Below, one piece after another: positions 8,919-17,861 of a DNA stretch of 64,000 nt. The translations under genes and the position numbers were made by a program. How positions within the stretch are numbered: the stretch's first letter is position 1; the number at the start of each line of letters is the position of its first letter. Below the pieces are notes generated by a model. The model saw only the letters and a program-made list of their open reading frames with translations, did no database searches and was not told the DNA's origin. The stretch is from SLDF01 sp964537925 (GTDB taxonomy: Bacteria; Bacteroidota; Bacteroidia; Chitinophagales; Saprospiraceae), in contig CAZICV010000002.1 of NCBI GenBank assembly GCA_964537925.1, forward strand, positions 248,001 to 312,000, in the 5' to 3' direction.

Positions 8919-10154
8919 CTATCCGAAGATTCCCGGGTCGACCATAGTGCGGGTAAGGTCTTCCAGTACCTCGCGGCGGCGTATCTCGTATGCTTTGCCT
9001 TCGTGGATCAGCACTTCGGCCGGGCGAAGTCTTGAATTGTAGTTGGATGACATCATGTAGCAGTATGCACCGGCATTCAGGAAGCACAACATGTCATTTT
9101 CGCGGATCTCATTGATGCGGCGGTTGTAGCCGAAAGTATCCGTTTCACATATATATCCTACGACGGTATAGATGCGGGGTTGTCCCTGCGGATGAGAGAT
9201 ATTGATGATCTCGTGATGCGCATTGTAGAGCATGGGACGAATGAGGTGGTTGAAGCCGCTGTCTACTCCTGCAAACACTGTCGAAGTGGTCTGCTTGATG
9301 AGGTTCGTGCGTACCAGGAAATAACCGGCCTCGCTGACCAGGAATTTGCCGGGCTCAAACATCAGTTTCAGCGGCTTGCCCCTTTCGCTGCAATAGGTAT
9401 TGAATTTTTCGGAGAAGGACTTGCCAAAGCGTTCTATATCCGTCTCATAGTCATCGGGCCGGTACTTGACCTTGAAGCCGCTGCCAAAGTCCAGGTAGCT
9501 GATGTCTTCAAACTGGTCGGCGACGTTGAAGAGAATATCGGCTGCCCGGGAAAAAACATCTATATCGAGTATATCCGATCCGGTATGCATGTGTACGCCT
9601 TCGATGCGGATACCCAGCGTACGTACCAGCCGGAGTACCAGTGGAAGCTGGTGAATGGATATGCCGAACTTGGAGTCGATATGCCCGACCGAGATCTTTT
9701 CGTTGCCCCCGGCCATCAGGTGTGGGTTGATGCGTACACAGACCGGCAGCCCCTCGTGGTAAAGACCGATATACTCCAGCGCTTCTATGTCATCGATGTT
9801 GATACGTACGCCCAGGCGGATACCGGCTTCGAGCTCCTGTACCGATACGCAGTTGGGTGTGAAGACTATGTCCTGCGGCTCGAATCCTGCCTGCAGGCCC
9901 AGGTGTACTTCTTCGATCGATACCGCGTCCAGACCGGCCCCCATGGATTTCATGAGTTTCAGGACGGATAGGTTGCTGAGCGCTTTGCAGGCGTAGTGTA
10001 TTTTAAGGTCGGGCACGTCGAATGCACCTGAAAGACGGTTGTACTGTGCCTGTATGCGCTCACTGTGATATACATAGAGCGGGGCGCCGTATGTTTCCGT
10101 AAGTGTAAGCAGGTCGACTCCGCCTACCTGGTATCTATTGTCGTTTAGTTCCAC
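8919..10154 (-). CDS. lysA: Diaminopimelate decarboxylase
   Basis: PLP enzyme converting meso-diaminopimelate to lysine, last step of lysine synthesis, cytoplasmic. Seen: the PLP lysine context YACKALSNLSVL near residue 51, HMHTGSD, the phosphate-binding glycine segment DFGSGFKVKY, EPGKFLVSEAGYFL, and the C-terminal substrate motif CETDTFGYNR. Length 411 residues is normal. The start is GTG; no ATG lies nearby and the reading ELNDNRYQVGGVDLL aligns with the family N-terminus. It begins 26 bases after the stop of the FG-GAP lipoprotein gene on the same strand, so it may be carried on that transcript, an unusual neighbour for an amino-acid gene. Confidence 0.95.
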   Translation of the reverse strand: MELNDNRYQVGGVDLLTLTETYGAPLYVYHSERIQAQYNRLSGAFDVPDLKIHYACKALSNLSVLKLMKSMGAGLDAVSIEEVHLGLQAGFEPQDIVFTPNCVSVQELEAGIRLGVRINIDDIEALEYIGLYHEGLPVCVRINPHLMAGGNEKISVGHIDSKFGISIHQLPLVLRLVRTLGIRIEGVHMHTGSDILDIDVFSRAADILFNVADQFEDISYLDFGSGFKVKYRPDDYETDIERFGKSFSEKFNTYCSERGKPLKLMFEPGKFLVSEAGYFLVRTNLIKQTTSTVFAGVDSGFNHLIRPMLYNAHHEIINISHPQGQPRIYTVVGYICETDTFGYNRRINEIRENDMLCFLNAGAYCYMMSSNYNSRLRPAEVLIHEGKAYEIRRREVLEDLTRTMVDPGIFG

Positions 10155-10180
10155 TTTTGAGGGGCTGTATCTTGTTTGGC

Positions 10181-13100
10181 TTATTTCCTGATCCTCAACA
10201 CCTGCATCCGGTCATTGTTCCGGGCTACCAGCAGGGCCTGTTCACCTCCCGGCCGGTTCAACGGCAGGATACGCCGCACATTGCCGGGCAATACGAGACC
10301 GCTCTCGCCCGGATACCAGACCTTGAATCGGAGTTCACCGAGGTTTTCAAGGAAAAGCCCCTGTGCTGCGTCATACCGGCCACTCTGGGCATCGGTACCG
10401 TAGTCGTTACCTGCCAGGATGATATCCGGCTTGCCGTCGCCCGTAATGTCCGAGATGAGCAGTGTGCGCACTGCTGAGATCTGCGCCACGAAAGGCAGCG
10501 GCCTGGCTTCATACCTTCCGCCACTCTCTTTGAATAATGTGGACTGGAACGTGTTCGCTCTGAAGTAGAGTACGTCCTTGAGTTGTTCGTCCGTAAATAT
10601 ATCCTTTACAGTAGCGTCGGCGTAGTCTCTGTAGCGGAGGAACTTTTTCTTGAGAAAGATCATCTGATCGAGAATACGGTCCCTGAGTGCGATGGGATAA
10701 GCTCTTTCTCCGTTGTAGTAGCAGAGTACGGCATCCATACTGCCGTTATTATCGAAGTCTTTGGCGAAGAGCTCGGTCGGCCTGTGTGCGGAGGCCTGCA
10801 GTTGAGAGTTCCTCCCAAGGTTGCCCGCTATGATCTCGGACCTGCCGTCCCCATCCAGGTCCGCCGCCGCTACGCTCCACCACCAGCCGGTTTGTCGTTC
10901 GAGACCGAGATCTTGTGTCTTTTCAGTAAACTTGCCATCTGAGTAGGCAAATACCCTGACCGGGAGCCACTCGCCCACGATCGTCAGCTCGGGTTGCTTG
11001 TCTCCGTCCAGGTCCGCCCAGCATGCGTCCGTGACCATGCCCGCTTTGAGCAGGGCAGGGGCTATATCGGGAGTGACATCGATCAGTTTCCCACCTGTGT
11101 TGCGCAACAGGTAACTGCGGGGCGCGATCGGATACTTACCGGGACTCAGGCGTCCACCGACAAAAAGGTCAGTTTTGCCGTCCTGGTCATAATCCAGGGG
11201 TACGACACATGCTCCGCTCATACGTATCTGCGGCATGAGGTCCCCTGCCCGGGAGAAATTGCCTTTGCCGTCATTGATATAAATACGGTGCAGGTATTCG
11301 GGGCCATTGTCCTGAAATTCATTTCCGCCACTGGCCACGTACAGATCCGGGTGGCCATCCTGATTGATATCGAAAAAAGCAGCAGCTACGTCTTCATACA
11401 CAGCGTCTGCTTGCCACACCTCCCGGGAAGACATACGAAAAGTTCCATCCGCCTGTTGAAGGTAGATGGCCGCCGGGCTATTGTGCGCTCCGCCGACAAA
11501 AAAGTCATCCAGGCCGTCACCGTTGATGTCTGCTACTGCGAGTGCAGGGCCTTCTGCAGAGAGTTTGCGGTGGAGCAGCGGCTCGCGTTTGAAATCTATA
11601 TAGCGGTTTTCCTGGTGGATGTGCGCCATACCGGCTTTGGCGGTGATATCTTCAAAGTATACGTTAGAAGCATGCCGCGGCCGCGTATATTTTCCGGATG
11701 CATTGGCCTGTTCCAGGGTCAGGACCTGGTTGGCCGGTATGTTTTCGAGGACCTGGTAGCGCTGATCGGGCCATACGATTTCCAGCCGGGCTACTTTGTC
11801 CTGCTTACCAAGACCAAAATGCAGGGTGAACTCTACGTTGGAAAGATAGCCCCTGGTAGGATAAAATTCCTGCTTCTGGATATTGCCCTGGTCATCCGTC
11901 AGGGTCACCTGAGCGCCATAGGCCGTTTTGCCCTGGTCAGCCTTGAGGTTGAGCCTGAGGTAGGAAGATGAGCGGCTCACATTGCGAAGGATGAAGGGGG
12001 CATCGTCGATATTGCTGACGACCATATCCAGCAAGCCGTCGCCGTTGAGGTCTGCATAGGCTGCTCCGTTTGAAAAAGAGGCAGGTGCATTGTCCCACTT
12101 ACCTGCCATATTGGTAAACGTGAAGTCGCGATTGTTGCGATACAGGTAGTTCTTCACCTTGTTGGAAGGAATATGGTTGACCCATTGGTCGGTGTGCTGG
12201 CCTTTGTTTGCGATCAGTACTTTGCGCAGCGAATCAAGTTGATACCTTACGTAGTCGTTGTTCGTGAGGTCCCGCTTGTAACCATTGGCTATATAGAGGT
12301 CCTTCCACCCGTCGTTGTCAAAATCTGCGAAGAGAGAGGCCCAACTCCAGTCCGTGAAAGCGACACCGGCGGCAAAGGCTATATCGCTGTAGGTCTTATT
12401 GCAGTTGTTGAGCTGCAGACTGTTGATGGAAAACTGGGCCCGCAAGCCTACTTCCTGCATACGCTCAAACTTGTCGAAATTCTGCAGCATACCGAGCATC
12501 TTCTGGCGATGATTATCTTCTGCCAGCATATCGACTGTGATCAGGTCGGGACATCCGTCGTTGTTGATATCTGCATAGTCCGACCCCATCGACGAGAAGG
12601 TCGAGTGGTGAAAATAGGCTTCGAAGCTATCGCGAAATGTGCCATTACCCTGATTGATGTATAGGTAGTCGGGCATCACATAATCGTTGCAGACGTATAC
12701 GTCCATATACCCATCCTCGTTGAAGTCGGCTATCACGGCACTGAGCCCGAAAGAGTGGTTCAGTATCCCCGACTTGGTCGTGATATCGGTGAACCGCTTG
12801 CCATCGTTGCGGTAGATCCTGTCACTCTCATAGCCATTGTCCTTGACAGGAATGAGTTCGTATCCGCCTCCGGCGGCAGCGACGACATTGATATTATTGC
12901 CCTCGGATATATCGCCCGGATGATTGACCAGGTAAAGATCGAGGTCGCCGTCGTTGTCCATGTCGAAGAAGTAGGCTTGGGTCGAAAAGCTGGCGTCGTT
13001 GATGCCGTAGGTGGCTGCCTGGTCAGTGAATGTACCGTTCTGGTTGTTGATATATAGTACGTTGTGCCTGTACTGAGGATCTGAGAGGGCGGTTTTGCAT

Positions 13101-13576
13101 ACGTATATGTCAAGCCATCCATCTCCATTGATGTCGACCATGGTCACACCTGATTTGAATCCCTGCCCTCCGTCTGCACCGGCTGCGGCAGTGATATCCC
13201 TGAACTTAAAATCGCCCAGGTTCAGGTAGAGTTTGTTGGGAACCATGTTGCCCGAAAAATAGAGATCGGCCAAGCCATCATTGTTGATGTCGCCCACGGC
13301 CACACCACCACCGTTATACAAGTATTCGTATGCCAGTATATTGAGCTGGTCGGACTCTATGATGGGATTTGTGAAGTCAATACCGGTCGCGGACGAAGGT
13401 AGGAGTTCGAAGACCGGACCGTCGGTCAGCCCATCGCGGTCAGCATTGGTGTCGAATCCTGTAGCCGAGATACTGCCCGCAGTGACATCGGCTGCTGTCG
13501 AAGGATCGCCCGGCGAAGTGCATTGCGCCAGGACAAGTAGCAGGCAGGAAAAGAGGAGCAGGGGGAGTGCTTTCAT
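10181..13576 (-). CDS. CRTAC1-like lipoprotein with FG-GAP/VCBS repeats and ASPIC/UnbV domain
   Basis: A 1131-residue envelope protein anchored as a lipoprotein (lipobox VLAQC, Cys18-19 region). About fourteen FG-GAP/VCBS blades carry DxDxDG calcium loops such as DINNDGLADLYF, DMDNDGDLDLYL, DFNEDGYMDVYV and DLDGDGRSEIIA, in two groups: residues about 75-530 and 660-1115. Between them (about 550-620) sits an ASPIC/UnbV domain with FHFGLGK-like LHFGLGKQDKVARLEIVWPD. Two seven-bladed calcium-stabilised propellers are the likely fold. It follows the haloperoxidase-like gene by 61 bases on the same strand, a pairing I recall from marine Bacteroidota. Function is unproven; adhesion or surface binding is a guess. 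Confidence 0.88.
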   Translation of the reverse strand: MKALPLLLFSCLLLVLAQCTSPGDPSTAADVTAGSISATGFDTNADRDGLTDGPVFELLPSSATGIDFTNPIIESDQLNILAYEYLYNGGGVAVGDINNDGLADLYFSGNMVPNKLYLNLGDFKFRDITAAAGADGGQGFKSGVTMVDINGDGWLDIYVCKTALSDPQYRHNVLYINNQNGTFTDQAATYGINDASFSTQAYFFDMDNDGDLDLYLVNHPGDISEGNNINVVAAAGGGYELIPVKDNGYESDRIYRNDGKRFTDITTKSGILNHSFGLSAVIADFNEDGYMDVYVCNDYVMPDYLYINQGNGTFRDSFEAYFHHSTFSSMGSDYADINNDGCPDLITVDMLAEDNHRQKMLGMLQNFDKFERMQEVGLRAQFSINSLQLNNCNKTYSDIAFAAGVAFTDWSWASLFADFDNDGWKDLYIANGYKRDLTNNDYVRYQLDSLRKVLIANKGQHTDQWVNHIPSNKVKNYLYRNNRDFTFTNMAGKWDNAPASFSNGAAYADLNGDGLLDMVVSNIDDAPFILRNVSRSSSYLRLNLKADQGKTAYGAQVTLTDDQGNIQKQEFYPTRGYLSNVEFTLHFGLGKQDKVARLEIVWPDQRYQVLENIPANQVLTLEQANASGKYTRPRHASNVYFEDITAKAGMAHIHQENRYIDFKREPLLHRKLSAEGPALAVADINGDGLDDFFVGGAHNSPAAIYLQQADGTFRMSSREVWQADAVYEDVAAAFFDINQDGHPDLYVASGGNEFQDNGPEYLHRIYINDGKGNFSRAGDLMPQIRMSGACVVPLDYDQDGKTDLFVGGRLSPGKYPIAPRSYLLRNTGGKLIDVTPDIAPALLKAGMVTDACWADLDGDKQPELTIVGEWLPVRVFAYSDGKFTEKTQDLGLERQTGWWWSVAAADLDGDGRSEIIAGNLGRNSQLQASAHRPTELFAKDFDNNGSMDAVLCYYNGERAYPIALRDRILDQMIFLKKKFLRYRDYADATVKDIFTDEQLKDVLYFRANTFQSTLFKESGGRYEARPLPFVAQISAVRTLLISDITGDGKPDIILAGNDYGTDAQSGRYDAAQGLFLENLGELRFKVWYPGESGLVLPGNVRRILPLNRPGGEQALLVARNNDRMQVLRIRK

Positions 13577-13637
13577 GGCCGTACTGAATATGATTGGAAT
13601 CGGAATTTAAACTTTTCGGTGATCAGCAATGTGATCG

Positions 13638-14981
13638 TTACTGGCTGTCCGGAGCGTTCATGATCTTGTCCAGGACCATTTCCGCTACGAACTTACCCTG
13701 CCGGTATCCCTCATCCAGGGCTGGTATATAATGTATGCCACCGTAAAAACGGCTCATACCGGCTTCGCGGGCCGCCGAATCCAGGGAGGGGAAGCTGCGT
13801 ACAGTCAGGTCGAACTCTATTTCAGTAGAGTCCGTAAACGGTACCGGATCACCAAGTATGCGCCCCATGGAGACTGCCGCTGCTGCGGAGATTACGCTAT
13901 GACCGCTTGTATATTCGGGGAACGGAGGGGTCTGGATAAGTGGTTTCCAACTCGGGTCTATGAACTCCTGGATATAGGTCACGGGACGTACCAGGTTCGT
14001 CTTGAACTTTTCGTACCAGCAACTGATGAACCCGTCGAACATAGATATGGCCCCATACGTATATACCTGCGCTGAAGTAAAAAGATCTTTGTCTGTGCGC
14101 CGGCAGACCTGGTCGGCAATATTGAGCCAGTGTCCTGCCGGAGAAATCTTGTGAATCAGGACAGTGAGGTGCCCGCGATGTTCGGAAGAGCTGGGATTGT
14201 CATCCCAGAACAGCGCAGTCTCTACCTGGTCCTGTGTAAGGATTTTGGATGCGTCATACACTCGTACGACCATTTTGTAGAAGTCGGATTCTTTAGCGGG
14301 ATCATAAGCCGGGGGGCGTTTGGCGACGAAAGCATCACGCGAAGGCAGTACCATCGTGCGTATCTCCTGCCAGTATGGTTCCAGGGCGCTGATGTAGTCA
14401 GGAGGGGTTTGTCTCCAGTCTCCGGGGCCGAGTGAAGCAGTGAACCTATCTTTTGTACGGGTCGGACCGTAGTTGTCCTTATCTGCCCAGGATATGATCG
14501 CCTTCGCCGCTTCTGTGCCATAGGCCACGGAAGCTTCGATTTTCTGTGCCGGCAGCCCGCGTTCGCCGGCCAGGGTTTTCAGCTCTTCGAGCATCGCCGA
14601 CATATGGTGTTCGGAAAAAACATATTTGCGTGCTGTGACAGCAAAAGCGGCGAGGGAAGCGAGACCGGGGTCGGCATCACGGGCCGTATCCCAGGCCGGG
14701 AACTCAGACAGCTCATTGAGTTTTCCGGTGAGCCCGGGCAGTTTGTCGGGATATGCTTTGCTGAGGACTTCGTAAGCTGCAATATGAGGGTATGTATATA
14801 CTCGGGCCGCGATCATGGGCGGAAAATTGTCTTCCATGGCCACTTCTATCAACCTGCGGTTGACACGGTGCAGATCATCTGCCTGTATTACAGATTCAGT
14901 CAGCGAGGTATTTGCGGACTCCTGGCAGCTGTTGAACAAAAGCAAGGAGCAAGCAAACGCAATGAGTCTCAGTGAATTCAT
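13638..14981 (-). CDS. Vanadium-haloperoxidase/PAP2-superfamily lipoprotein (copy 1)
   Basis: Predicted envelope lipoprotein of 447 residues. Start chosen at the ATG at 14981, giving a short signal MNSLRLIAFACSLLLFNSC with lipobox Cys; the frame stays open to a GTG 45 bases upstream. The vanadate/phosphate site is complete by eye: K...RPVTYI (KTNLVRP), PEYTSGHS with the catalytic His, and SRFYGGIHY for the last Arg/His pair. The family either oxidises halides with H2O2 (vanadate bound) or hydrolyses phosphoesters (apo form), and sequence alone does not decide. It shares a strand with the CRTAC1-like gene and is divergent from haloperoxidase-like copy 2. Confidence 0.87.
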   Translation of the reverse strand: MNSLRLIAFACSLLLFNSCQESANTSLTESVIQADDLHRVNRRLIEVAMEDNFPPMIAARVYTYPHIAAYEVLSKAYPDKLPGLTGKLNELSEFPAWDTARDADPGLASLAAFAVTARKYVFSEHHMSAMLEELKTLAGERGLPAQKIEASVAYGTEAAKAIISWADKDNYGPTRTKDRFTASLGPGDWRQTPPDYISALEPYWQEIRTMVLPSRDAFVAKRPPAYDPAKESDFYKMVVRVYDASKILTQDQVETALFWDDNPSSSEHRGHLTVLIHKISPAGHWLNIADQVCRRTDKDLFTSAQVYTYGAISMFDGFISCWYEKFKTNLVRPVTYIQEFIDPSWKPLIQTPPFPEYTSGHSVISAAAAVSMGRILGDPVPFTDSTEIEFDLTVRSFPSLDSAAREAGMSRFYGGIHYIPALDEGYRQGKFVAEMVLDKIMNAPDSQ

Positions 14982-15103
14982 GAGTCCGGGAGTTGTTTTA
15001 TAATGCAGTGTTACATTGAGATTCACTGAAATTGTCGCAAAGAACTATTCATGGAATAGCGGTTCTTGAAGCGGAGATTGTGCAATAACAGTGTTACCGG
15101 AGA

Positions 15104-15111
15104 CAAAAGTA
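15104..15111 (-). promoter_or_regulatory. Candidate -7 element for haloperoxidase-like copy 1
   Basis: Minus strand TACTTTTG, an exact TAnnTTTG match, about 120 bases before the start at 14981. No TTG lies at the expected upstream distance, so support is partial. Confidence 0.3.
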
Positions 15112-15185
15112 CATTTTCGATCAGAGTTAAGGAATTTCCTATTGCTTAAATAGAGAGAAATACGTCGGAATGCCTGTATGAATGC

Positions 15186-15212
15186 TTGTTAATCAGTTTT
15201 TTACTAATTTTG
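15186..15212 (+). promoter_or_regulatory. Candidate promoter for haloperoxidase-like copy 2
   Basis: TTG at 15186-15188 and TAATTTTG at 15205-15212, separated by 16 bases, one short of the usual Bacteroidota range. The -7 match is exact. The transcript would have a leader of about 195 bases. Confidence 0.4.
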
Positions 15213-15414
15213 CGTCGCGGTAGATGGGGCCTCTGAGTCAGACTCTCCCGGATTGCTTTCGCTATACCTGCTATAATTATAGGCGAGCTTTTCGTTCAAG
15301 GGAGATTCTTTCTAAGGAATTTTTAATCGATGTGCTGGGCGGCGTGGCGTAATATTGTCCTGTTTATTGTGTTGTGCATTAAAAAACTATTTCTAAAGTC
15401 AAGCAGATTTCACT

Positions 15415-16776
15415 ATGAAATTCATTAAGTTACCCCTTCTTCTTTTTAGTATCCTGGTACTTGTCAGTGCATGTCGCCGTGATGGAGATGATCAGGCGGC
15501 TGTATCCAAAGTAAGCGACTTTGGCGCTGAATCGGCGCTTAGGTGGAATACTCTGTTCCTGGATATAGAGCGTTATGCAGCAGGTTATCGCCCCGGCCCA
15601 GCCCCTCGGATGCTCGGTATTACCAACTTTGCCGCTTATGAAGCTCTTGTTTCAGGTATGCCGGGATATAACTCTCTTGCAGTGAGGTTTTCGGTGTCAA
15701 TCCCCAAGGCGGATGCCAGCCGTGAATACCATTGGCCTTCGGTGCTGAATGCGCTTTACGGTTCTATGTACATCGAAATGTTCCCTGATATAAGTGCCGA
15801 GCTGAAGAACCGCATCTCTGCGCTCGAAGCAGAACTGGAGCAGCGTTACAAAGGCCAGGTTGCTGATGACATATATCAGCGTTCGCGTGATCATGGCAAA
15901 TCCGTGGCGCGTGTGATGCTTGATTGGGCTGCTACTGACTCCTGGGGACATAATGCGCATCGCGATCCTTTCCGTGGCTATGTACCACCTGTAGGACCCG
16001 GTCTGTGGGTGCCTACTTTCCCTGGACCAGGAAATGGTATGTTCCCTTACTGGGGTAAGGTCCGTGTATGGGCTCTGCCGGATGCTGCCAAAGTATGCCG
16101 CCCGCCTTATAAGCACACTGACAATTCAAATTCGGAGTATTATACTAATGTTATTGAGGTATACAACAAGACTGTACCTTCTCTGACCTACGAAGACAAG
16201 TGGATCGCTGAGTTCTGGAGTGACGACCTGGTTGATCTTACTTTCAGCCCCGGTCCTCGTTGGGTCGCTATCCTTAACCAGGTGATCGAGAAAGAAAAAA
16301 GCAACCTGGAGACAGCCATTTTCGCTTATGCCAAGACCTCAATGGCCCTCAATGATGCGGCTGTAGGTTGCTGGAACTCCAAGTTCACATACAATGTGGA
16401 GCGTCCTATCACAGCGATCCACCGTACTACAGATCCTAACTGGGAGACTGCACTGTACAACCCGCTCACAGGTCTCAATAACAATACGCCGTCTTTCCCT
16501 GCTTATCCTTCAGGACACTCTACGATGGGTGCAGCAGCAGCTGAGGCTATGACAAGTATATTTGGCCCCTCATACAGGATGACAGACAATTGTCACTATG
16601 GCCGTTCCGAGTTTCTCGGTCTCCCGCGTACATTCGCTTCATTCTATGAAATGGCAGAAGAGAATGCTTACTCAAGAATTCCGCTGGGCGTACACTTCCG
16701 CATGGATTGCGAGGAAGGTGTTCGTTACGGATATGAAATAGGCCGCTACGTCAACCAACTTCCCTGGAGGGGTTGA
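15415..16776 (+). CDS. Vanadium-haloperoxidase/PAP2-superfamily lipoprotein (copy 2)
   Basis: Envelope lipoprotein of 453 residues with signal MKFIKLPLLLFSILVLVSAC. Active-site segments are intact: K-F-T-YNVERPITAI (Lys/Arg pair), PAYPSGHSTMGAAAAEA with catalytic His, and YSRIPLGVHFRMDCEEG (second Arg and His). This is the most canonical of the three copies. Its codon use differs from neighbours: by my count about 22 of 28 Arg codons are CGT or CGC, whereas neighbours mix CGG, AGG and CGC, which suggests selection for high expression. It has its own promoter candidate, long leader and a strong terminator, so it is a single-gene unit. Halide oxidation versus phosphatase activity is open. Confidence 0.88.
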   Translation: MKFIKLPLLLFSILVLVSACRRDGDDQAAVSKVSDFGAESALRWNTLFLDIERYAAGYRPGPAPRMLGITNFAAYEALVSGMPGYNSLAVRFSVSIPKADASREYHWPSVLNALYGSMYIEMFPDISAELKNRISALEAELEQRYKGQVADDIYQRSRDHGKSVARVMLDWAATDSWGHNAHRDPFRGYVPPVGPGLWVPTFPGPGNGMFPYWGKVRVWALPDAAKVCRPPYKHTDNSNSEYYTNVIEVYNKTVPSLTYEDKWIAEFWSDDLVDLTFSPGPRWVAILNQVIEKEKSNLETAIFAYAKTSMALNDAAVGCWNSKFTYNVERPITAIHRTTDPNWETALYNPLTGLNNNTPSFPAYPSGHSTMGAAAAEAMTSIFGPSYRMTDNCHYGRSEFLGLPRTFASFYEMAEENAYSRIPLGVHFRMDCEEGVRYGYEIGRYVNQLPWRG

Positions 16777-16829
16777 TTTGACTGTTCGGTCGTCGATCTT
16801 ACGATTCTGATTTACCAGTTCATACGACA

Positions 16830-16860
16830 GGCCGCATGACATGACTCATGCGGCCTTTTT
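16830..16860 (+). terminator. Strong rho-independent terminator
   Basis: Perfect 10-base stem GGCCGCATGA (16830-16839) with TCATGCGGCC (16846-16855), six-base loop, then five T. It closes the haloperoxidase-like copy 2 unit and isolates it from the FKBP gene 18 bases on. Confidence 0.9.
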
Positions 16861-16878
16861 AATTCCTGATCAACTATC

Positions 16879-17766
16879 ATGCGTTCTAACAATTATTTCT
16901 ATCTATTGCTGCTCCTGGGCGTGATCGCCTGCCAAAGAGCCGAAGACCCTACGAAGCGGCTTACACCCCGCGGGTACACTTATCACAATCACACGTCACT
17001 GGGAGGCAGGAAAGCAAGCTCGGGAGATTATGTTTTCTACCGGTTCTATATCCGTTACCAGGACGATATCGTGGATCACTACAACGAGAATGATTTTATT
17101 CCGCGCTACCCGATCCCCGGACCTGAGCTGGTGAGCAGCGGTGTTTCCCCGACCCTGGAAGTGTTGATGGAACTGTCCAGGGGGGATTCTGCGACTCTGA
17201 TAGTGCCTGTAGATTCATTGCCTACACTACCCAGGGGTATGAGCAAAGGTGATACACTGTACTACGAGCTTGTACTCACTGATATCAAGACAGGCGTTGA
17301 GTTCTCAGAGTATGAGGCCCATGAGATGGAGCAGCGTACCGCCCAGATCGCCGAGCAGAGCAAACATGTGCCCGATATACTTCCTGTACTGGACAGTTTT
17401 GTCCGTGTAGACCAGAAGCAGCCGGAGACCCTTGGATGGGAAGATATGGGAGATGGTATCCGTATACATTATCTCAGTAAAGGCACGAAAAAGCAGCCTA
17501 AGAACAATGCTGTCTATTTCATCGACTATATAGGAATGAGGCGGGATGGTATCGTGTTTGACAACTCTTACGAACAGGGTGTTGCCCGAAAATTCCGTTT
17601 TGGTCAGACCGTTCTTCCCGGTTTGGATAAGGCTTTGTTGCAGATACCTAAAGGGTCTGTATTCATATTATTCATTCCTGCCGAGCAGGCATATGGAGCT
17701 GTAGGCCTGGAGCCTGTGGTGCCGCCTAATACCGATGTCTACTTTCACATGAAATTGCGTGAATGA
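16879..17766 (+). CDS. FKBP-type peptidyl-prolyl isomerase lipoprotein
   Basis: Envelope-anchored proline isomerase, expected to help fold exported proteins. Signal MRSNNYFYLLLLLGVIAC gives a lipoprotein. Residues about 185-295 are the FKBP domain: DGIRIHYLSKG, VYFIDYIGMRRDGIVFDNSY, VLPGLDKALLQIPKGS and AYGAVGLEPVVPPNTDVYFHMKL. Residues about 40-145 look like a second, degenerate FKBP module (GDYVFYRFYIRYQDD, ALELSRGDSATLIVPVD-like pattern), lacking the usual pocket residues; the pattern of a divergent first domain plus active second domain is common in Bacteroidota. It stands between two terminators, so it is transcribed alone. Client proteins are unknown; nearness to exported haloperoxidase-like proteins may be chance. 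Confidence 0.88.
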   Translation: MRSNNYFYLLLLLGVIACQRAEDPTKRLTPRGYTYHNHTSLGGRKASSGDYVFYRFYIRYQDDIVDHYNENDFIPRYPIPGPELVSSGVSPTLEVLMELSRGDSATLIVPVDSLPTLPRGMSKGDTLYYELVLTDIKTGVEFSEYEAHEMEQRTAQIAEQSKHVPDILPVLDSFVRVDQKQPETLGWEDMGDGIRIHYLSKGTKKQPKNNAVYFIDYIGMRRDGIVFDNSYEQGVARKFRFGQTVLPGLDKALLQIPKGSVFILFIPAEQAYGAVGLEPVVPPNTDVYFHMKLRE

Positions 17767-17804
17767 CGACAGGGAGGAGGGAGCTGATTCCATCACGGAG
17801 ACGA

Positions 17805-17837
17805 AAAAGGGCTGCGCATTAAACACGCAGCCCTTTT
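17805..17837. terminator. Bidirectional terminator
   Basis: 12-base perfect stem AAAAGGGCTGCG (17805-17816) with CGCAGCCCTTTT (17826-17837) and a nine-base loop. A-run on one side and T-run on the other let it serve both the FKBP gene and the minus-strand TonB receptor gene. Confidence 0.88.
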
Positions 17838-17861
17838 GCTTTTGTCCGGGTACTTAAGTCT

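Larger units (their letters stand above)
14982..15414. other. Divergent promoter region between two haloperoxidase-like genes
   Basis: 433 bases without a gene. It holds one candidate -7 box for each direction (15104-15111 minus, 15205-15212 plus), leaving long leaders of about 120 and 200 bases. In the plus-strand leader there is a 12-base perfect palindrome CTATAATTATAG at 15271-15282 and a GAGTC-A-GACTC dyad at 15235-15245. No open frame of coding character was found. Confidence 0.55.

Noticed and set aside
10994..11971. Plus-strand open frame of 325 codons inside the CRTAC1-like gene
   Set aside because: Antisense to FG-GAP repeats whose DxDxDG codons read as open frames in reverse; no recognisable protein.
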